DNA of 49,392 bases, from assembly GCA_003427395.1 (NCBI GenBank), contig BFEA01000173.1, positions 1,887,257 to 1,936,648 of the forward strand. Reading direction: 5' to 3'. Of this stretch, positions 10,855 to 20,172 are shown one piece after another. Origin of the DNA: Chara braunii (lineage: Eukaryota > Streptophyta > Charophyceae > Charales > Characeae). Within the stretch, counting starts at the first letter, position 1. Every line of letters starts with the position of its first letter. The notes below the pieces were generated by a model, which was given only the letters and a program-made list of their open reading frames with translations, did not search any database and had not been told where the DNA came from. The position numbers and the translations under genes are program-made.

Positions 10855-10888
10855 AAACTTTTTGGCGAGACCATTAGATCATTACGAA

Positions 10889-10889
10889 T

Positions 10890-10943
<54 letters not shown>
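10889..10943 (+). repeat. (CT)n microsatellite in LTR
   Basis: About 27 CT units lie between the two LTR ORF segments. The 3' LTR carries the same tract at 21189, interrupted there by an N gap. Leu-Ser repeat frames through it are artefacts. Confidence 0.95.
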
Positions 10944-10946
<3 letters not shown>

Positions 10947-11232
10947 CGCTCTCTCTCAGGCTCTCTCTCCGAACTATCTTTGGGGAAATGAAGGAGTGCT
11001 CTCACTTTGCTTCGTATGTCTAAAGCGAATAAAGACGATAGCCAGAGAAACCCGATCGATAGGTTGTGCATTTTCGATCATCACGATTGTCGGATTAACG
11101 ATGAATGATTGAGACCGACCCTTGCGATTCATTAGACTACCATGTGGACTGACGGCCTCAACCCGACTGGGTGTCGGGCCCTGTCGGCCTCTTGTATCCC
11201 CTCCACGTCCCTTCCCGTACAACGAGAAAAGG

Positions 11233-11685
11233 ACACGTGTATGCGAGTGAGACGTACGAGAAGTCGACGCCAAGATCGGCAACCGATACTATTTCTCTCC
11301 CGAAACTCGGTGCTCAGGGTTTGTTGGTGCTGGCTTTGTCATTATTGATACGCATTTTCCACCTTATTCTCTGCTATTGCCATTTAATGAGTTGATCGTC
11401 ATTCAGTGGACGGCAGTGGCGCCCCATTGGCCTAACACTCTGTGCAACGATTGTTGTCGCTTCGAGCGTTACCAATCAAAAGGCTTCCACTACCGAGTAT
11501 GGAGTGAGGACAAACATAAGGAACGAGCTACGAGACTGAGACCCTCCACGTCAGATTCTGAGTTATGCAATGAGCGGTGTCCGGACTTGATTCGAAAACG
11601 AGACACCAACTATGTTCCCGCTCACTTTCACACGAAGCGAAGAGCAACTACCTGATGGGAAGTTCAACGATACTTTTTGGATTGA
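11233..11685 (+). pseudogene. LTR ORF, downstream segment (5' LTR copy)
   Basis: This is a conserved open frame inside the LTR. It includes DVREVDAKIG, YYFSPETRCSGFVGAGFVII, PFNELIVIQWTAVAPHWP, a Cys pair (CNDC), STSDSELCNER and a final WEVQRYFLD before TGA at 11683. It is broken by TGA at 11248 (TGG, Trp, in the 3' LTR copy) and TGA at 11653. The counterpart of the ATG in the 3' copy is AGG here. The domain is unknown to me. The strongest sign of protein function is that the divergent copy on the minus strand at 36821-37224 differs mostly at synonymous sites. Confidence 0.65.
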
Positions 11686-11914
11686 ACTTCCCCGCGCCGA
11701 ACGTCCCGCCCGCACCTTTTACTCCCTCGAAACCCGCGCAGTGACGGACCCTCCCCCTTCTTACTAAGTCGGATCGGCACAGGGGATTTCGACTTTGTCC
11801 GTGTCCCCACACTCAATTTTGAAAAAATCCTTGACACACCCCATCTCGCTATCTTTTCGAGGCCCCTTCCACAATTTAAACACTCCGAACAAAAGACAGC
11901 GCCGGGCGTGAGGT

Positions 11915-11927
11915 TGGTATCGGAGTC
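11915..11927 (+). other. Primer-binding site, Element 1
   Basis: TGGTATCGGAGTC directly follows the conserved LTR end (GTGAGGT). It matches the plant-type initiator tRNA-Met primer site TGGTATCAGAGC with few differences. The same motif, TGGTATCGGAGCC, follows the Element 2 5' LTR at 39712. It marks the start of minus-strand DNA synthesis. Confidence 0.75.
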
Positions 11928-12044
11928 GACATGTGTCGGTTTTTACGATAGTAAGGCGAGCTGGCGAGAGGAAGATCAGCTAAACGATCTAATCGTTTTA
12001 GTCCTCCCATCACTCGACAGAGGTCCGTTGAAGCTCGACCAGAG

Positions 12045-13329
12045 ATGCCCATGGCCGATGCTAATGGAACACCTCCCAAGGTGATGGTAAGCATCCTCGC
12101 TACCTTCCCATTCTATCCCAACTACACTCATCCAGAGGCATGGCTCGAAGCCGTGCAAGCTCAGGGATATGGCACCGAGGACCTTCCCCGCGTCATTACG
12201 GTGCTACTGCGAAACACCGCACATGATTGGTTTAGAGGGCATAGATGGGTAGATTGGGACACCTTTAAGAGGGCGTTCCTAGCAAGATTCGACGCGGTCA
12301 GCGAAGATGCTGCATGGTTCGTACTGAAAACCTGTCCGCAGGAACCCAGAGAACTGTTACCCGACTTTGTGGATCGATTTCAGACCGCATTAGACAAATC
12401 TGGACAGGACGAAAATGTTGCTCGAGATTTGTTCATCAACCATCTCCGCAATCCAGTGTTGAAGGCAAAACTGTAAAAAAAAGGTCCCTACCAAGACGAA
12501 CCAACTGTCCGTCATCATAACTAAAGCCCTTGAACTGGATCTGTTGGATACATGTAAGTATATCGGTCAAGGAGAAAAAGACATCTCGGACACAATCCAA
12601 GATGTGGCTGCTAAACGGCGGTCATGGCTCATAGCGGTGGGGCGATTTTACCCTCGTCCTGATCACGACTACCAGGACGGACCCGCTCCGAATCCCTCCC
12701 CTTATCATTCCCTACCTCTCTCGAGACCTCCTCCTCCTCCCAAAATAACGCCTGTGAACATAGTAATGACCCAAGACGCCGCATCAGTGCCTATCACTAA
12801 CATGCATCTGGCTCATGAGTGGATGAATAATCTGATTCAGATGCAGGCTTCTCAGATGGATCGGTTGGAACAAATCATGACAAAGCTAATGAAAGCAAAT
12901 TTCAGCCCTTCTCGCCCAGTTCCTGCTACGTACCCTCTGCTGACCGCCCCTCCTGCAACTTGACTAGCTCGTCCCGCTCCCCCTCACGTGGTCAATCCAG
13001 CGGGGAGGATCGAGTGCTACAACTGTAAACAGCCTGGACACTTTGCATGTGAATGCCCCCAGCCAAAACATAATCAACCTCCACCACCAACCGCGCCCGT
13101 GACCTTGAATCAAGGCCGGGTGACCGTAGTATTGGAAGCCGCAAGGGAAGCCTCCTCCTTCTCGACCGAACAACCGTCCTTGACCGACCCTATCGCGTCT
13201 ACTTCGTCATCATCTTCCGAAGCCGTCGTTGTCGTTGATCCGGCCGAGTACCTTCATTTGGCAGGACTGATCGGAGCAATTCGACCTTGCAAAGATGAGC
13301 TCGAATGGGTCGAGCGAGGATCAGAATGA
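12045..13329 (+). pseudogene. gag: gag polyprotein with zinc knuckle (Element 1, frameshifted)
   Basis: Gag forms the particle that packages element RNA. The ATG at 12045 begins a retrotransposon-gag domain with HPEAWLEAVQ, a DWF motif (AHDWFRGHRW) and FVDRFQTALD. The frame ends at TAA inside an A-run (about 12475-12482). The protein clearly continues one frame over (KKVPTKTNQLSVII..), so a homopolymer indel is the likely break. A TGA at 12961 interrupts the proline-rich linker. The zinc knuckle CYNCKQPGHFACEC (CX2CX4HX4C) lies at 13015-13056. The frame stops at 13327. Gag and protease probably formed one polyprotein originally, because the protease frame is the same. Confidence 0.8.
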
Positions 13330-13380
13330 GGACCACAGTTTCGAACATGAGATATCGATGTCCTACAGACACTCAAACAG

Positions 13381-14202
13381 TTGGACATCCGAGTTCCGGT
13401 CCCCGTCGGACACTTGCTGACCATATCCGAAGCCGCAAATGATAAACTTCTGCAACAATGCCTGAAAAACCCAAAACGCTTCACATATCAGCGTATTCAG
13501 TGTATGCTAAAGAAGACGAAAGAAGACGAGACTGAGGCGAACCCTTCCCCTGCGACCGAACCTGGCGCACCCGAAACGGCGAGAATCGTCGCCATCTCTT
13601 ACGCTGAGAAAGATCATTTTGTGCGTGTTCGATCGGTCCTATGGAAAAGTGCCGAGTGTGATTGCGAAGTCTGGGGTAAACCGTTTGATGCTCTAATTGA
13701 TACCGGATCATCGACCGTAGCCATATCCCTGGATACAATCAGAAAAACAAGCCGACTGAACTCGATCCTTCCACTACCGGGGAAGGACAATTACGTCTCG
13801 GCCAATGAAGAAGCCATGAATATAGTAGGAATCATTGAGAACATAGCGGTCAAAGTAGGCCGAGTGCATGTTATGGTTAACGAGCTAGTCATTGATGTGC
13901 ACTCTTATTTAGTATTGTTGGGATTGCCTTGGGCGATGGCGGTAGAAGCGCGGATACACTTCGATTCTAAACAACTCGTCCTCACGCATATAGGAGGAAG
14001 GCCTCAAATGCTGCCATTACGAATTTCTACTCGATCACCAAAAAAGAATCTCAGTATTGTCCGGATAGGAACAATCCAGATCCCGAGCCCGAAAGATTAT
14101 CCCCCAAGCAATGACGAGGAACAACACCTTGCGGGAGAGGGCGAGTATGACGAGCGCGATTATGAGGAGGAGTTGAACTACATGCCTAGCGAAAAGGAAT
14201 GA
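13381..14202 (+). pseudogene. Aspartic protease region (Element 1)
   Basis: This is a retropepsin-like domain that would process the Gag-Pol polyprotein. The active-site motif DTGSS (FDALIDTGSSTVAIS, 13699 onward) is intact. Downstream hydrophobic strands (HVMVNELVIDVHSYLVLLGL) fit the retropepsin flap-to-C-terminal region, including a GLPW in place of the usual LG(M/L)PW. The C-terminal part is acidic (about residues 245-273) and ends at TGA 14200. The same frame resumes immediately, so this stop probably interrupts a continuous pol. The protein aligns with Element 2 41400-41774, where the active site is mutated. Confidence 0.8.
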
Positions 14203-14940
14203 GAACAATTAGTTGAAATGTTCGGTTGCGAGACGAAAGAGGAATTTCGAATAATCCCAGCAACCGCCCGAACATTTGATCTGAGCTCAAAAAGTGGTGA
14301 GCCTAGCCATATCCTGTCGACATTCTTGCCCGCATCTACATAAATACGGATTCCTGCCACATCATTCCTAGGGGAACCGATCTTGCAGATTTCATATATG
14401 ACTGACCTCTTGGAACCCCCTCGCACTTTGTACGAGGGCGCGCTTTCACTCCGAGCTAGATATCAGCAGATGAATCGGTACCTGGATCTTTCCGTCTCTC
14501 CACCCAGATCGTTACTCACACAAGGAGCCATGATCGCCCTAATTAGACAAGAAGCAGAAACCCCGATAGATGATGTTCCGGATCTTATGCAAGAAATAGC
14601 CGAGTTAACAGGATTGGAGGTAATGGAAAGCACCATTGATTCTGCAACCGATGCCGAAATTAAGGAAACTGAGATGATTAGTCCAACCGAATCACATATA
14701 ATTGCCACCGTCTTCTCGGTTCGGACCAGTAGCTCCATGTTCTCGAGTGTGAACGACGGACAATCACAGGGGATGGATTGGATCAATACACCACTCGACA
14801 TCTTTGATCACCCCGTAATCACAATACCCAATCATGTCCCCCGAGAGATCCGAAGATCCCTGATTGATGTTTTACATGGGTATGCTGAGGTGCTTAGTGT
14901 GCATGATAACGATATTGCCATATTGGATTATCCAATGTAA
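14203..14940 (+). pseudogene. Protease-RT linker region of pol (Element 1)
   Basis: The same frame as the protease continues here through TGA 14200 and a TAA at about 14341. It includes the block LEPPRTLYEGALSLRARY, conserved in Element 2 as LEPPQTLYEGISPLLNRY (42137 onward). Next come a long polar spacer with repeated Ile/Glu and the motif NHVPREIRRSLIDVLHGYAE, which aligns with QYVPDEIHRLIADILTEYQR just before RT in Element 2. The spacer is longer than in typical gypsy pol. No separate catalytic function is visible. A frameshift at about 14935 moves the frame into RT. Confidence 0.65.
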
Positions 14941-15423
14941 TTGAGCATGCGATCCTCACGGGGGATCATCCACCGATTAGCTGCACTTCCTATCGATATT
15001 CACCGGCGCAAAGAGCGGCCGCGTTTCAGAGGATTAAGGAGTTCGACGCTAATGGATGAATCGAACCCGCCATCGAACCATGGTCGTTTCCGGTAGTGAC
15101 TGTACCAAAAATGGCAGGAGGAATTCGCATATGCATCGATTACCAAAAGTTGAATGACATCACGATTAAGGATGTGTATCCCCTCCCCCGGATCGACGAC
15201 TTACTGGATGCTATTTTCAGTGCTCGGTTTTTCAGTAAGTTTGATGTTCACCATGGATTCCACCATCTCCTAAGTTGTTTGAAAAGAAGATCGCCCGAAA
15301 ACGACTTTCATTCTTTTCGAAGGGACTTGGCAATGGGTTCGATGCCCGATGGGATTTGTAACGCCCCAGCCACGTTTCAACGCGCGATGAGCATGGCTTT
15401 CCAGAACGTCGTGCGAAAAACAA
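14941..15423 (+). pseudogene. Reverse transcriptase, N-terminal part only (Element 1)
   Basis: Fingers and first palm motifs are present: IEPAIEPWSFPVV, ICIDYQKLNDITIKDVYPLP, RIDDLLDA, FFSKFDVHHGFHH and CNAPATFQRAM. A TGA at 15057 replaces the Trp of ANGWIEPA, which is intact in Element 2. Sequence after FQNVV (about 15420) no longer resembles RT. The YMDD catalytic box, thumb and connection present in Element 2 are missing, so this copy cannot encode active RT. Confidence 0.85.
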
Positions 15424-15572
15424 AGTGGACATGTGCACCCAATCCCGTCCCCCTCCCTCTCCTTCTCTCTCTCTTTCTGGGAATAATGAAAACCCCATCT
15501 TCTTTTGCCTCTCCCACCTCTTCCGCTCCCCTTGCCCATTCGGACTTCCTCGCCAATCTCCCAGACAAATTT
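15424..15572 (+). other. Deletion junction joining RT to the PHD-like module
   Basis: Compared with Element 2, about 0.87 kb is absent here (the equivalent of roughly 43165-44040, covering YMDD, the RT C-terminus and RNase H). The junction lies near 15420, where GTGCGAAAAACAAAG runs into TGGACATGTGCACCC. The following 130 bases are CT/Pro-Ser-rich and correspond to the Ser/Leu-rich linker before the PHD-like finger in Element 2. The frame stays open across the junction. Confidence 0.6.
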
Positions 15573-15794
15573 TGTTATTTTTGTACATGTATTGCCCGAG
15601 TTTATGGGGTAGACTGCTCTCCCTTCGAGTCTCGATTCACTGAATGGGTAGAATGCGCCACGTGTGTCAATCGTGCACATGGCGCGTGTGTTCGATACAG
15701 AACAAGTAGTAAGGAATGGAGATGCCCCATGTGTAGAACGGACAAACTTCCTACGGAGGTTCGATTCGAGGCCGCCCGAACGGACGACACTTAA
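15573..15794 (+). pseudogene. PHD-like zinc finger inside pol (Element 1)
   Basis: PHD fingers usually bind histone H3 tails. Spaced zinc ligands are visible: CYFC near 15573, then W-V-E-CATC, followed after four residues by H and then GAC, and finally W-R-CPMC ending at 15734. This CX2C..CX2CX4HX2C..WXCX2C series is PHD-like, including the Trp before the last Cys pair. It sits immediately N-terminal to integrase. Element 2 has the same module at 44149-44310. TAA at 15792 ends the frame, and integrase continues in another. Targeting of integration to chromatin is an inference. A related treble-clef or RING variant cannot be excluded. Confidence 0.7.
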
Positions 15795-15795
15795 T

Positions 15796-17205
15796 ATGAC
15801 GAGAAGTACCGACGGGCGGAAGTATGGACGGATTAAATATTATTAGCTAAATTAGTTGGCCATTGGCCAACCATTGGACCATCTCCCTAAGCATGACAGG
15901 CGTCGGGCTACCGAGAGGTCCCGAGATTATCGATGGATCAACGGTCATTTGGAGAAGAGTAAAACTGACGGATCGGGATCATGGTTGACGGTTCCCCACC
16001 CATTCCAGAGATATGACTGGACTAGATCAGAGCATGAGGAACAAGCCGCTCATTTCGCAATACGTGTCACCGAGGCAACCATCAATCAAAATCGATGGTT
16101 CTGGTCTAATATCCGGGATGATGTAAAGCACGTGGTTGCTAACTGTCTAGTCTGTGCGGCCGACCACGCACCCATTCGCGGGCCGAATACGATAATCCCG
16201 ACAGAGGTAGAACGACCTTTACAGCGAGTCGGTATGGATACAACAGATATTGACATGCCACCTGGCCCCAACCGTTGTGAATATTCTATTCTTTTGGTGT
16301 TAATTGACCATTTCTCGAAATATATCGTAGTCTACCCTTGTAAGACCCATAAGGCCTCAAAGATAGCCACATACATCGATCGATTCCTCAATACTCATCT
16401 AGATACAGAAGAGATTCTAATCGATAATGGATCTGAATTCAGAGTTGAGGTAGAGGAATTACTAATGCGTCGTAGCGTTACTCTCTGACACACCGCTCCC
16501 CATGTTTCCTAATCGAACGGGTTGGCCGAGAATGCGAACCTCATGATTAAGACTACCCTCCTCAAGAATTTGGCGACTAATGACACGCGTCATTGGCCCG
16601 AGATTGTCTACCAAATCGTCGAGATCGATCGAGCGACCCCTCATGAGTCCACGGGGTTCACCCCCTTCCAGCTTTGAACCAATAGCCTTCCATGTGTTGA
16701 TAATCGGGGTATCTCAGAAATTGCTAAAAAATGGCGCAGGGACACGCGTGCGGCCCTTAAGGCCAAAGCCAAATGGTATGCGGATTTAATGGAAAGGGTC
16801 ATCCCTAAGCTAGCCCGGAAAAGACAGAAAATGACCAAACTAGCCCACGGTAGACAGGTTCGTAGTTACGAGGCCTGGAATGGAAATGCAGGCCCGCAAC
16901 ACCAATATAAGCTAGCGGACCTGGTGCAGGTACGCAAATGTGCACGCGACCGTAAACTCGCTCCCAAATTCTCTGGCTGTTTTCGCGTCGTAGAACTCGG
17001 TCCTAACGGAGCCAATTCGGTGCGCATCGTGCCTGAGGCCAGCGCCAGCCATAGTTCCCTCCCCATTGTCCGCCAAATCTCTTACCTTCATCCCCTCCCT
17101 CCTTCTGAGAACCCTAATCCCTCTTTCTCTTCTTCCTCCAACGCAGACGGACAACTTGCTTCCTTTCCTTCGTCTGATTCTACCTCCCCCTCACCTTCGC
17201 CATGA
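15796..17205 (+). pseudogene. Integrase (Element 1, interrupted)
   Basis: Integrase joins the cDNA ends to the host genome. The zinc-binding HHCC region (HEEQAAHFAIRV.. then VANCLVC) is at about 16030-16155. The catalytic core shows MDTTDIDMPP, LVLIDHFSKYIVVYPCKT, ILIDNGSEF and NGLAENAN, which supply the D-D-E residues. The C-terminal SH3-like part (YKLADLVQVRKC.. FSGCFRVVELGPNGANSVR) and a Ser/Pro-rich tail follow. Stops at about 15838, 16486 (TGA), 16510 (TAA, where Element 2 has CAA) and 16675 break it. The final TGA (17203-17205) overlaps an ATG that opens ORF3. Confidence 0.85.
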
Positions 17206-18320
17206 GTTTTCTCATCGAGCCGGCTCTTCCAACCCAGCTTCTCCAACCTCGAGCTTTGCTGCAGTTTCGCCAAGTCGCTCACCCTCCTTCTCCGATTTGC
17301 GCAACTCTTCAGTCACGACGCTTGGTGCGCTGCCGTAGAAATAACAATATCGATTGATCGAGGTTCAACAATCATCTTGGCAGAGGCGTCAGGGTTTCAT
17401 CGCTTCTCATGACCTACTCAGAGCGACGTGACGGTAATCGTGGCTTTCATTGATGATTTGTGTACCATCGGCGTGCATCGGCGCGATGCAGTGGTGACCA
17501 GTCTTTACAAGTGGGGGCATGCGTTGGTGGGTGATTGTCGGCAGCGACTGGCTCAACCAGGGCGACAAGTGGTGGGAACCGAGTGTATTGACACCTTTTC
17601 TCTTCGAACTAGCGCCACTGATCGCCCCGCTCGCCCACTTCCCCATCTTCATCCCTACCCCGAACGCCGATGAATCGCTTCTCCACCTTCTCTCTCCCCT
17701 CCGACCTTTCGACCATTTGGTCATCTTGGGCCGATCCCCTTTGCCACTGGTCATGATATTACAGCAATCGGGAGTTGGAGCACTGTAACAAGATATCGCT
17801 GGCGCTGGCACAGCTGTGGTCGGAAGAGACAGCAACCAATGGCACGTTGGTAGGACTTATGTACGGAGAAATCGCTAAGGGCGGTCGAGCGACCGTCGCC
17901 TACGAGCTTCTCACGTTTTTGTCTCCGCTCATCGACGACCTGCCGACGAACATCATCTCCTTCAATCCGAGCAATCCAAGCGAGGCTGAACCTATGACCT
18001 TCGAGAGGAAGTTGACGCCAACCGTAATTTGGGCAAACTGCACGGCAGATTACGGGCCGTACCGGAGCGATCACGATCCTACGGTTTGATGCTACTTGGA
18101 CTTGGACGACCTTGTGCCGGATAACTCCGACTTCGAAGACTTCTGGAGTGCCCGTCGGGAGAACAGGGAAGTACCGTCAGACGATGATCCAGGGCGTATA
18201 GCCGTCGCGGGGCTGTCAGCAGAAGAAGAATCGGAGGCCTGATCGACCTCAAAAGAAGAGGAGGAAGCATCCGCGCCGGAGCCGCAAGAAGCTCCCCCAG
18301 TCCGTGCGCTACCCGTCAGA
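17202..18320 (+). pseudogene. ORF3, conserved post-integrase protein with acidic tail (Element 1)
   Basis: The ATG at 17202 overlaps the pol stop as ATGA and opens MSFLIEPALPTQLLQPRALL. After stops, the frame 17428 onward (MTVIVAFIDDLCTIG) and the frame 17519-17788 show further homology to Element 2 (45799-46277). The best conserved block, LVGLMYGEIAKGG then LSPLIDDLPTNIISF in 17775-18089, aligns with LLGFLFGTV.. and LADDLPLEIVS in Element 2. TGA at 18087 probably replaces an Arg codon. The frame then continues into an acidic stretch (YLDLDDLVPDNSDFEDFW, later EEEEASAPEPQ). The family is unknown. It occupies the position of env in retroviruses, but no signal peptide is visible. Confidence 0.55.
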
Positions 18321-18376
18321 CGAGGAGGCTCTGCTTTAAATCCCGAAGTCCCTCAGGACGCCCGCCAGTCGACACG

Positions 18377-18970
18377 ATGGCGCAACAACCTCCCACCGGC
18401 GTCGTCGCTCTCGCTCACCATCTCCCTCCGCATCCACCCCCTCCGCATTTTGTCCCCGTCCTCCTCCCGGCCCGGACGTATCGTCCTCGTCCCGTCTTCC
18501 ACCGCCCTCTTGATTACCTCTCCTTCCGTCCCCTCCCCCACCTTGAATTCCCTTTGAATTATCATATCTTCGCCAATCGCGCATTTTGTCGTCACTTCGA
18601 CGCGCGACTTCTGTGTACGGTCTTCCCCCATCGCTCCCCCTCCGTCCCTTTCAACATTCTCCTTTTCAGCGTCGCCTGGGTATATTACAACCATATGGAG
18701 TTGTATTGTATTATCTCCGGCACCATTCCCGCCGTGGAGGGTTATGAATCCCTACGGGATAATGTCCTCCTCACCATCCCCTCTCTATATCCCGATTACC
18801 TACCATCCCTGTCCCGACCCAATCATCGATTCCCCCGCGCACACCGGATTGTACACTTTGTCGATCTCGGTGACAAAGTGGCAGATTACTTCCCTCCGCT
18901 CCCACCCAAGTGGCCCCGACCTCTCCTTCACCCTCTCCTTGTCGACTACCGGCGGGTGGACTTCCAATGA
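18377..18970 (+). CDS. ORF4, conserved unknown protein (Element 1)
   Basis: This intact 197-codon frame starts at ATG 18377. Residues 1-40 are His/Pro-rich. The core, RPLDYLSFRPLP then a hydrophobic block VPFNILLFSVAWVYYN, HMELYCIISGTIPAVEGYE and TIPSLYPDYLPSL, aligns with Element 2 ORF4 (RRPLDHLSFRQI, FCLHILFLSAVW, MIEVYCMIMGTIPACENHD, LYPNYLASL). The conserved hydrophobic segment of about 15-20 residues could be buried or membrane-associated, but its Tyr and Asn content makes a transmembrane helix uncertain. It lies 3' of pol and ORF3 and before the 3' LTR. Conservation between diverged elements supports a real gene. Function is unknown. Confidence 0.65.
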   Translation: MAQQPPTGVVALAHHLPPHPPPPHFVPVLLPARTYRPRPVFHRPLDYLSFRPLPHLEFPLNYHIFANRAFCRHFDARLLCTVFPHRSPSVPFNILLFSVAWVYYNHMELYCIISGTIPAVEGYESLRDNVLLTIPSLYPDYLPSLSRPNHRFPRAHRIVHFVDLGDKVADYFPPLPPKWPRPLLHPLLVDYRRVDFQ

Positions 18971-19009
18971 CGGGGCAGGGGTGCAGAGCACACGGAGAAC
19001 CAGCGGACG

Positions 19010-19225
19010 ATGATGGCGTTACCCGAACATTCTCCGGCGATTGAGAGACAAGGGGATTCCAGCAGCTCGAGTCAGCAAACTCTCGAAGATATTGCAATTG
19101 ACATTGGCGTCAACATGAACTCTGGCTCAACCATCTGTGCTAATGTGGACACTCTCTCTCCTGCTACGCTCGGTTCCTCATTCATCCTCTCCTCCCCCTC
19201 CTTCCTCCTACACCATGTAAACTAA
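19010..19225 (+). CDS. Small ORF before the 3' LTR (Element 1)
   Basis: This 71-codon frame begins MMALPEHSPAIERQG and is Ser- and Thr-rich. Element 2 has a similarly placed ATG followed by ALPEELVVEL (47899 onward) that soon stops. Only the first five or so residues agree. It could be a short conserved peptide, the 3' exon of a spliced ORF, or chance. I do not recognise a domain. Confidence 0.3.
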   Translation: MMALPEHSPAIERQGDSSSSSQQTLEDIAIDIGVNMNSGSTICANVDTLSPATLGSSFILSSPSFLLHHVN

Positions 19226-20165
19226 CTTCCGTGCATGCAATCAAGAGATCCCATAATTTTGGAACCCCTTGCTCGTCACATATGTGATGTACCAGCTTCC
19301 GGACCTGCACCATCTTCCGGACCCCTCCCCTTCCCTTATTTCTTTTCAATCAAGATGTGTCTTGCTCGGCCCCAGAAAACTGCTCTCTGTTTTTCGATTA
19401 AAAGTGCCTCGCTGAGACCTGTATTTTTTTTTGTCGGCACTAGTGATTCTTGAAATTCCGTTTTTGTAATTTGGAAATGCATGGGAATTACCCACGCCTT
19501 AGCGAGCGCGCTCAGCATTTGGCTCGATGGTTAGGAATTTCATAATTAATGGAACTCGACATATCCTTTCACACATGAATGTTCTCGGCCACGACGTGGG
19601 AAACTTTGGGAATTTTGTAAGAATATGGATAGACGTAGAACTTTCTTTCTTTTCCCTCGCCTACTTTGCACGCAGATATGGTGATTTCAATTTTTGAATT
19701 AGCATAGGACTTGGAAATACTGCAACTGTTTCGGTGCCCATTTTTCATTGTGTGTTCAGCGCCATGCATACGAGCTCCCTCCTCCTTCCTTCTCGCGCTC
19801 CTCTTGACGCCCTCCTTCGCGCGCCCATGCTTTCTCTCTCTCCCCCCTTGTAACTATTTTTCTCTTTCCTTCCCCTCGCGCGCCCTCTTTCTCTTTCCTG
19901 ATCATCTGAATCTTGAACTTCCCACCCTTCTTCTTCCCGCTCTAAATCCTGCGCTCGAAAACCCGGTCGATCCTCTCTTTACCCCATCTAGCCAAGGAGA
20001 AGCGCCGTGTAAGAGGAGATCCCTACTACGCGACGATTCTGATTGTCTGAGATCAGACTGTGAGAGATCAACATGGCTTTCGATGGGCAATTACCCTCAA
20101 GCCCTCCCTCGCCCTCCTCTGCCCCATTCTTCATCTTTCCTTGCATCTATCTCCCTTCTCGCTAC

Positions 20166-20172
20166 TATAAAT
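20166..20172 (+). promoter_or_regulatory. TATA box, Element 1 3' LTR
   Basis: TATAAAT in CGCTACTATAAATTTCG is collinear with 9880 in the 5' LTR. From here transcription would pass through the LTR ORF (20845-22137) and leave the element, so this LTR could act as a stand-alone transcription unit. Confidence 0.7.

Larger units (their letters stand above)
8984..11914 (+). repeat. Element 1 5' LTR
   Basis: This repeat aligns along its length with 19283-22377, including the start (GTACCAGCTT), the TATA region, the CT microsatellite, the LTR ORF and the end (GGCGTGAGG). At about 2.9 kb it is very long for a gypsy LTR. It ends at the primer-binding site TGGTATCGGAG. Small insertions and substitutions against the 3' copy indicate an old insertion. 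The 5' copy keeps a short uninterrupted CT tract where the 3' copy has an assembly gap. Confidence 0.88.

Noticed and set aside
18377-18970. ORF4 as a retroviral-type envelope glycoprotein
   Set aside because: The position fits, but I see no signal peptide, no clear C-terminal anchor, no N-glycosylation pattern and no furin-like site. It is kept as a conserved unknown.
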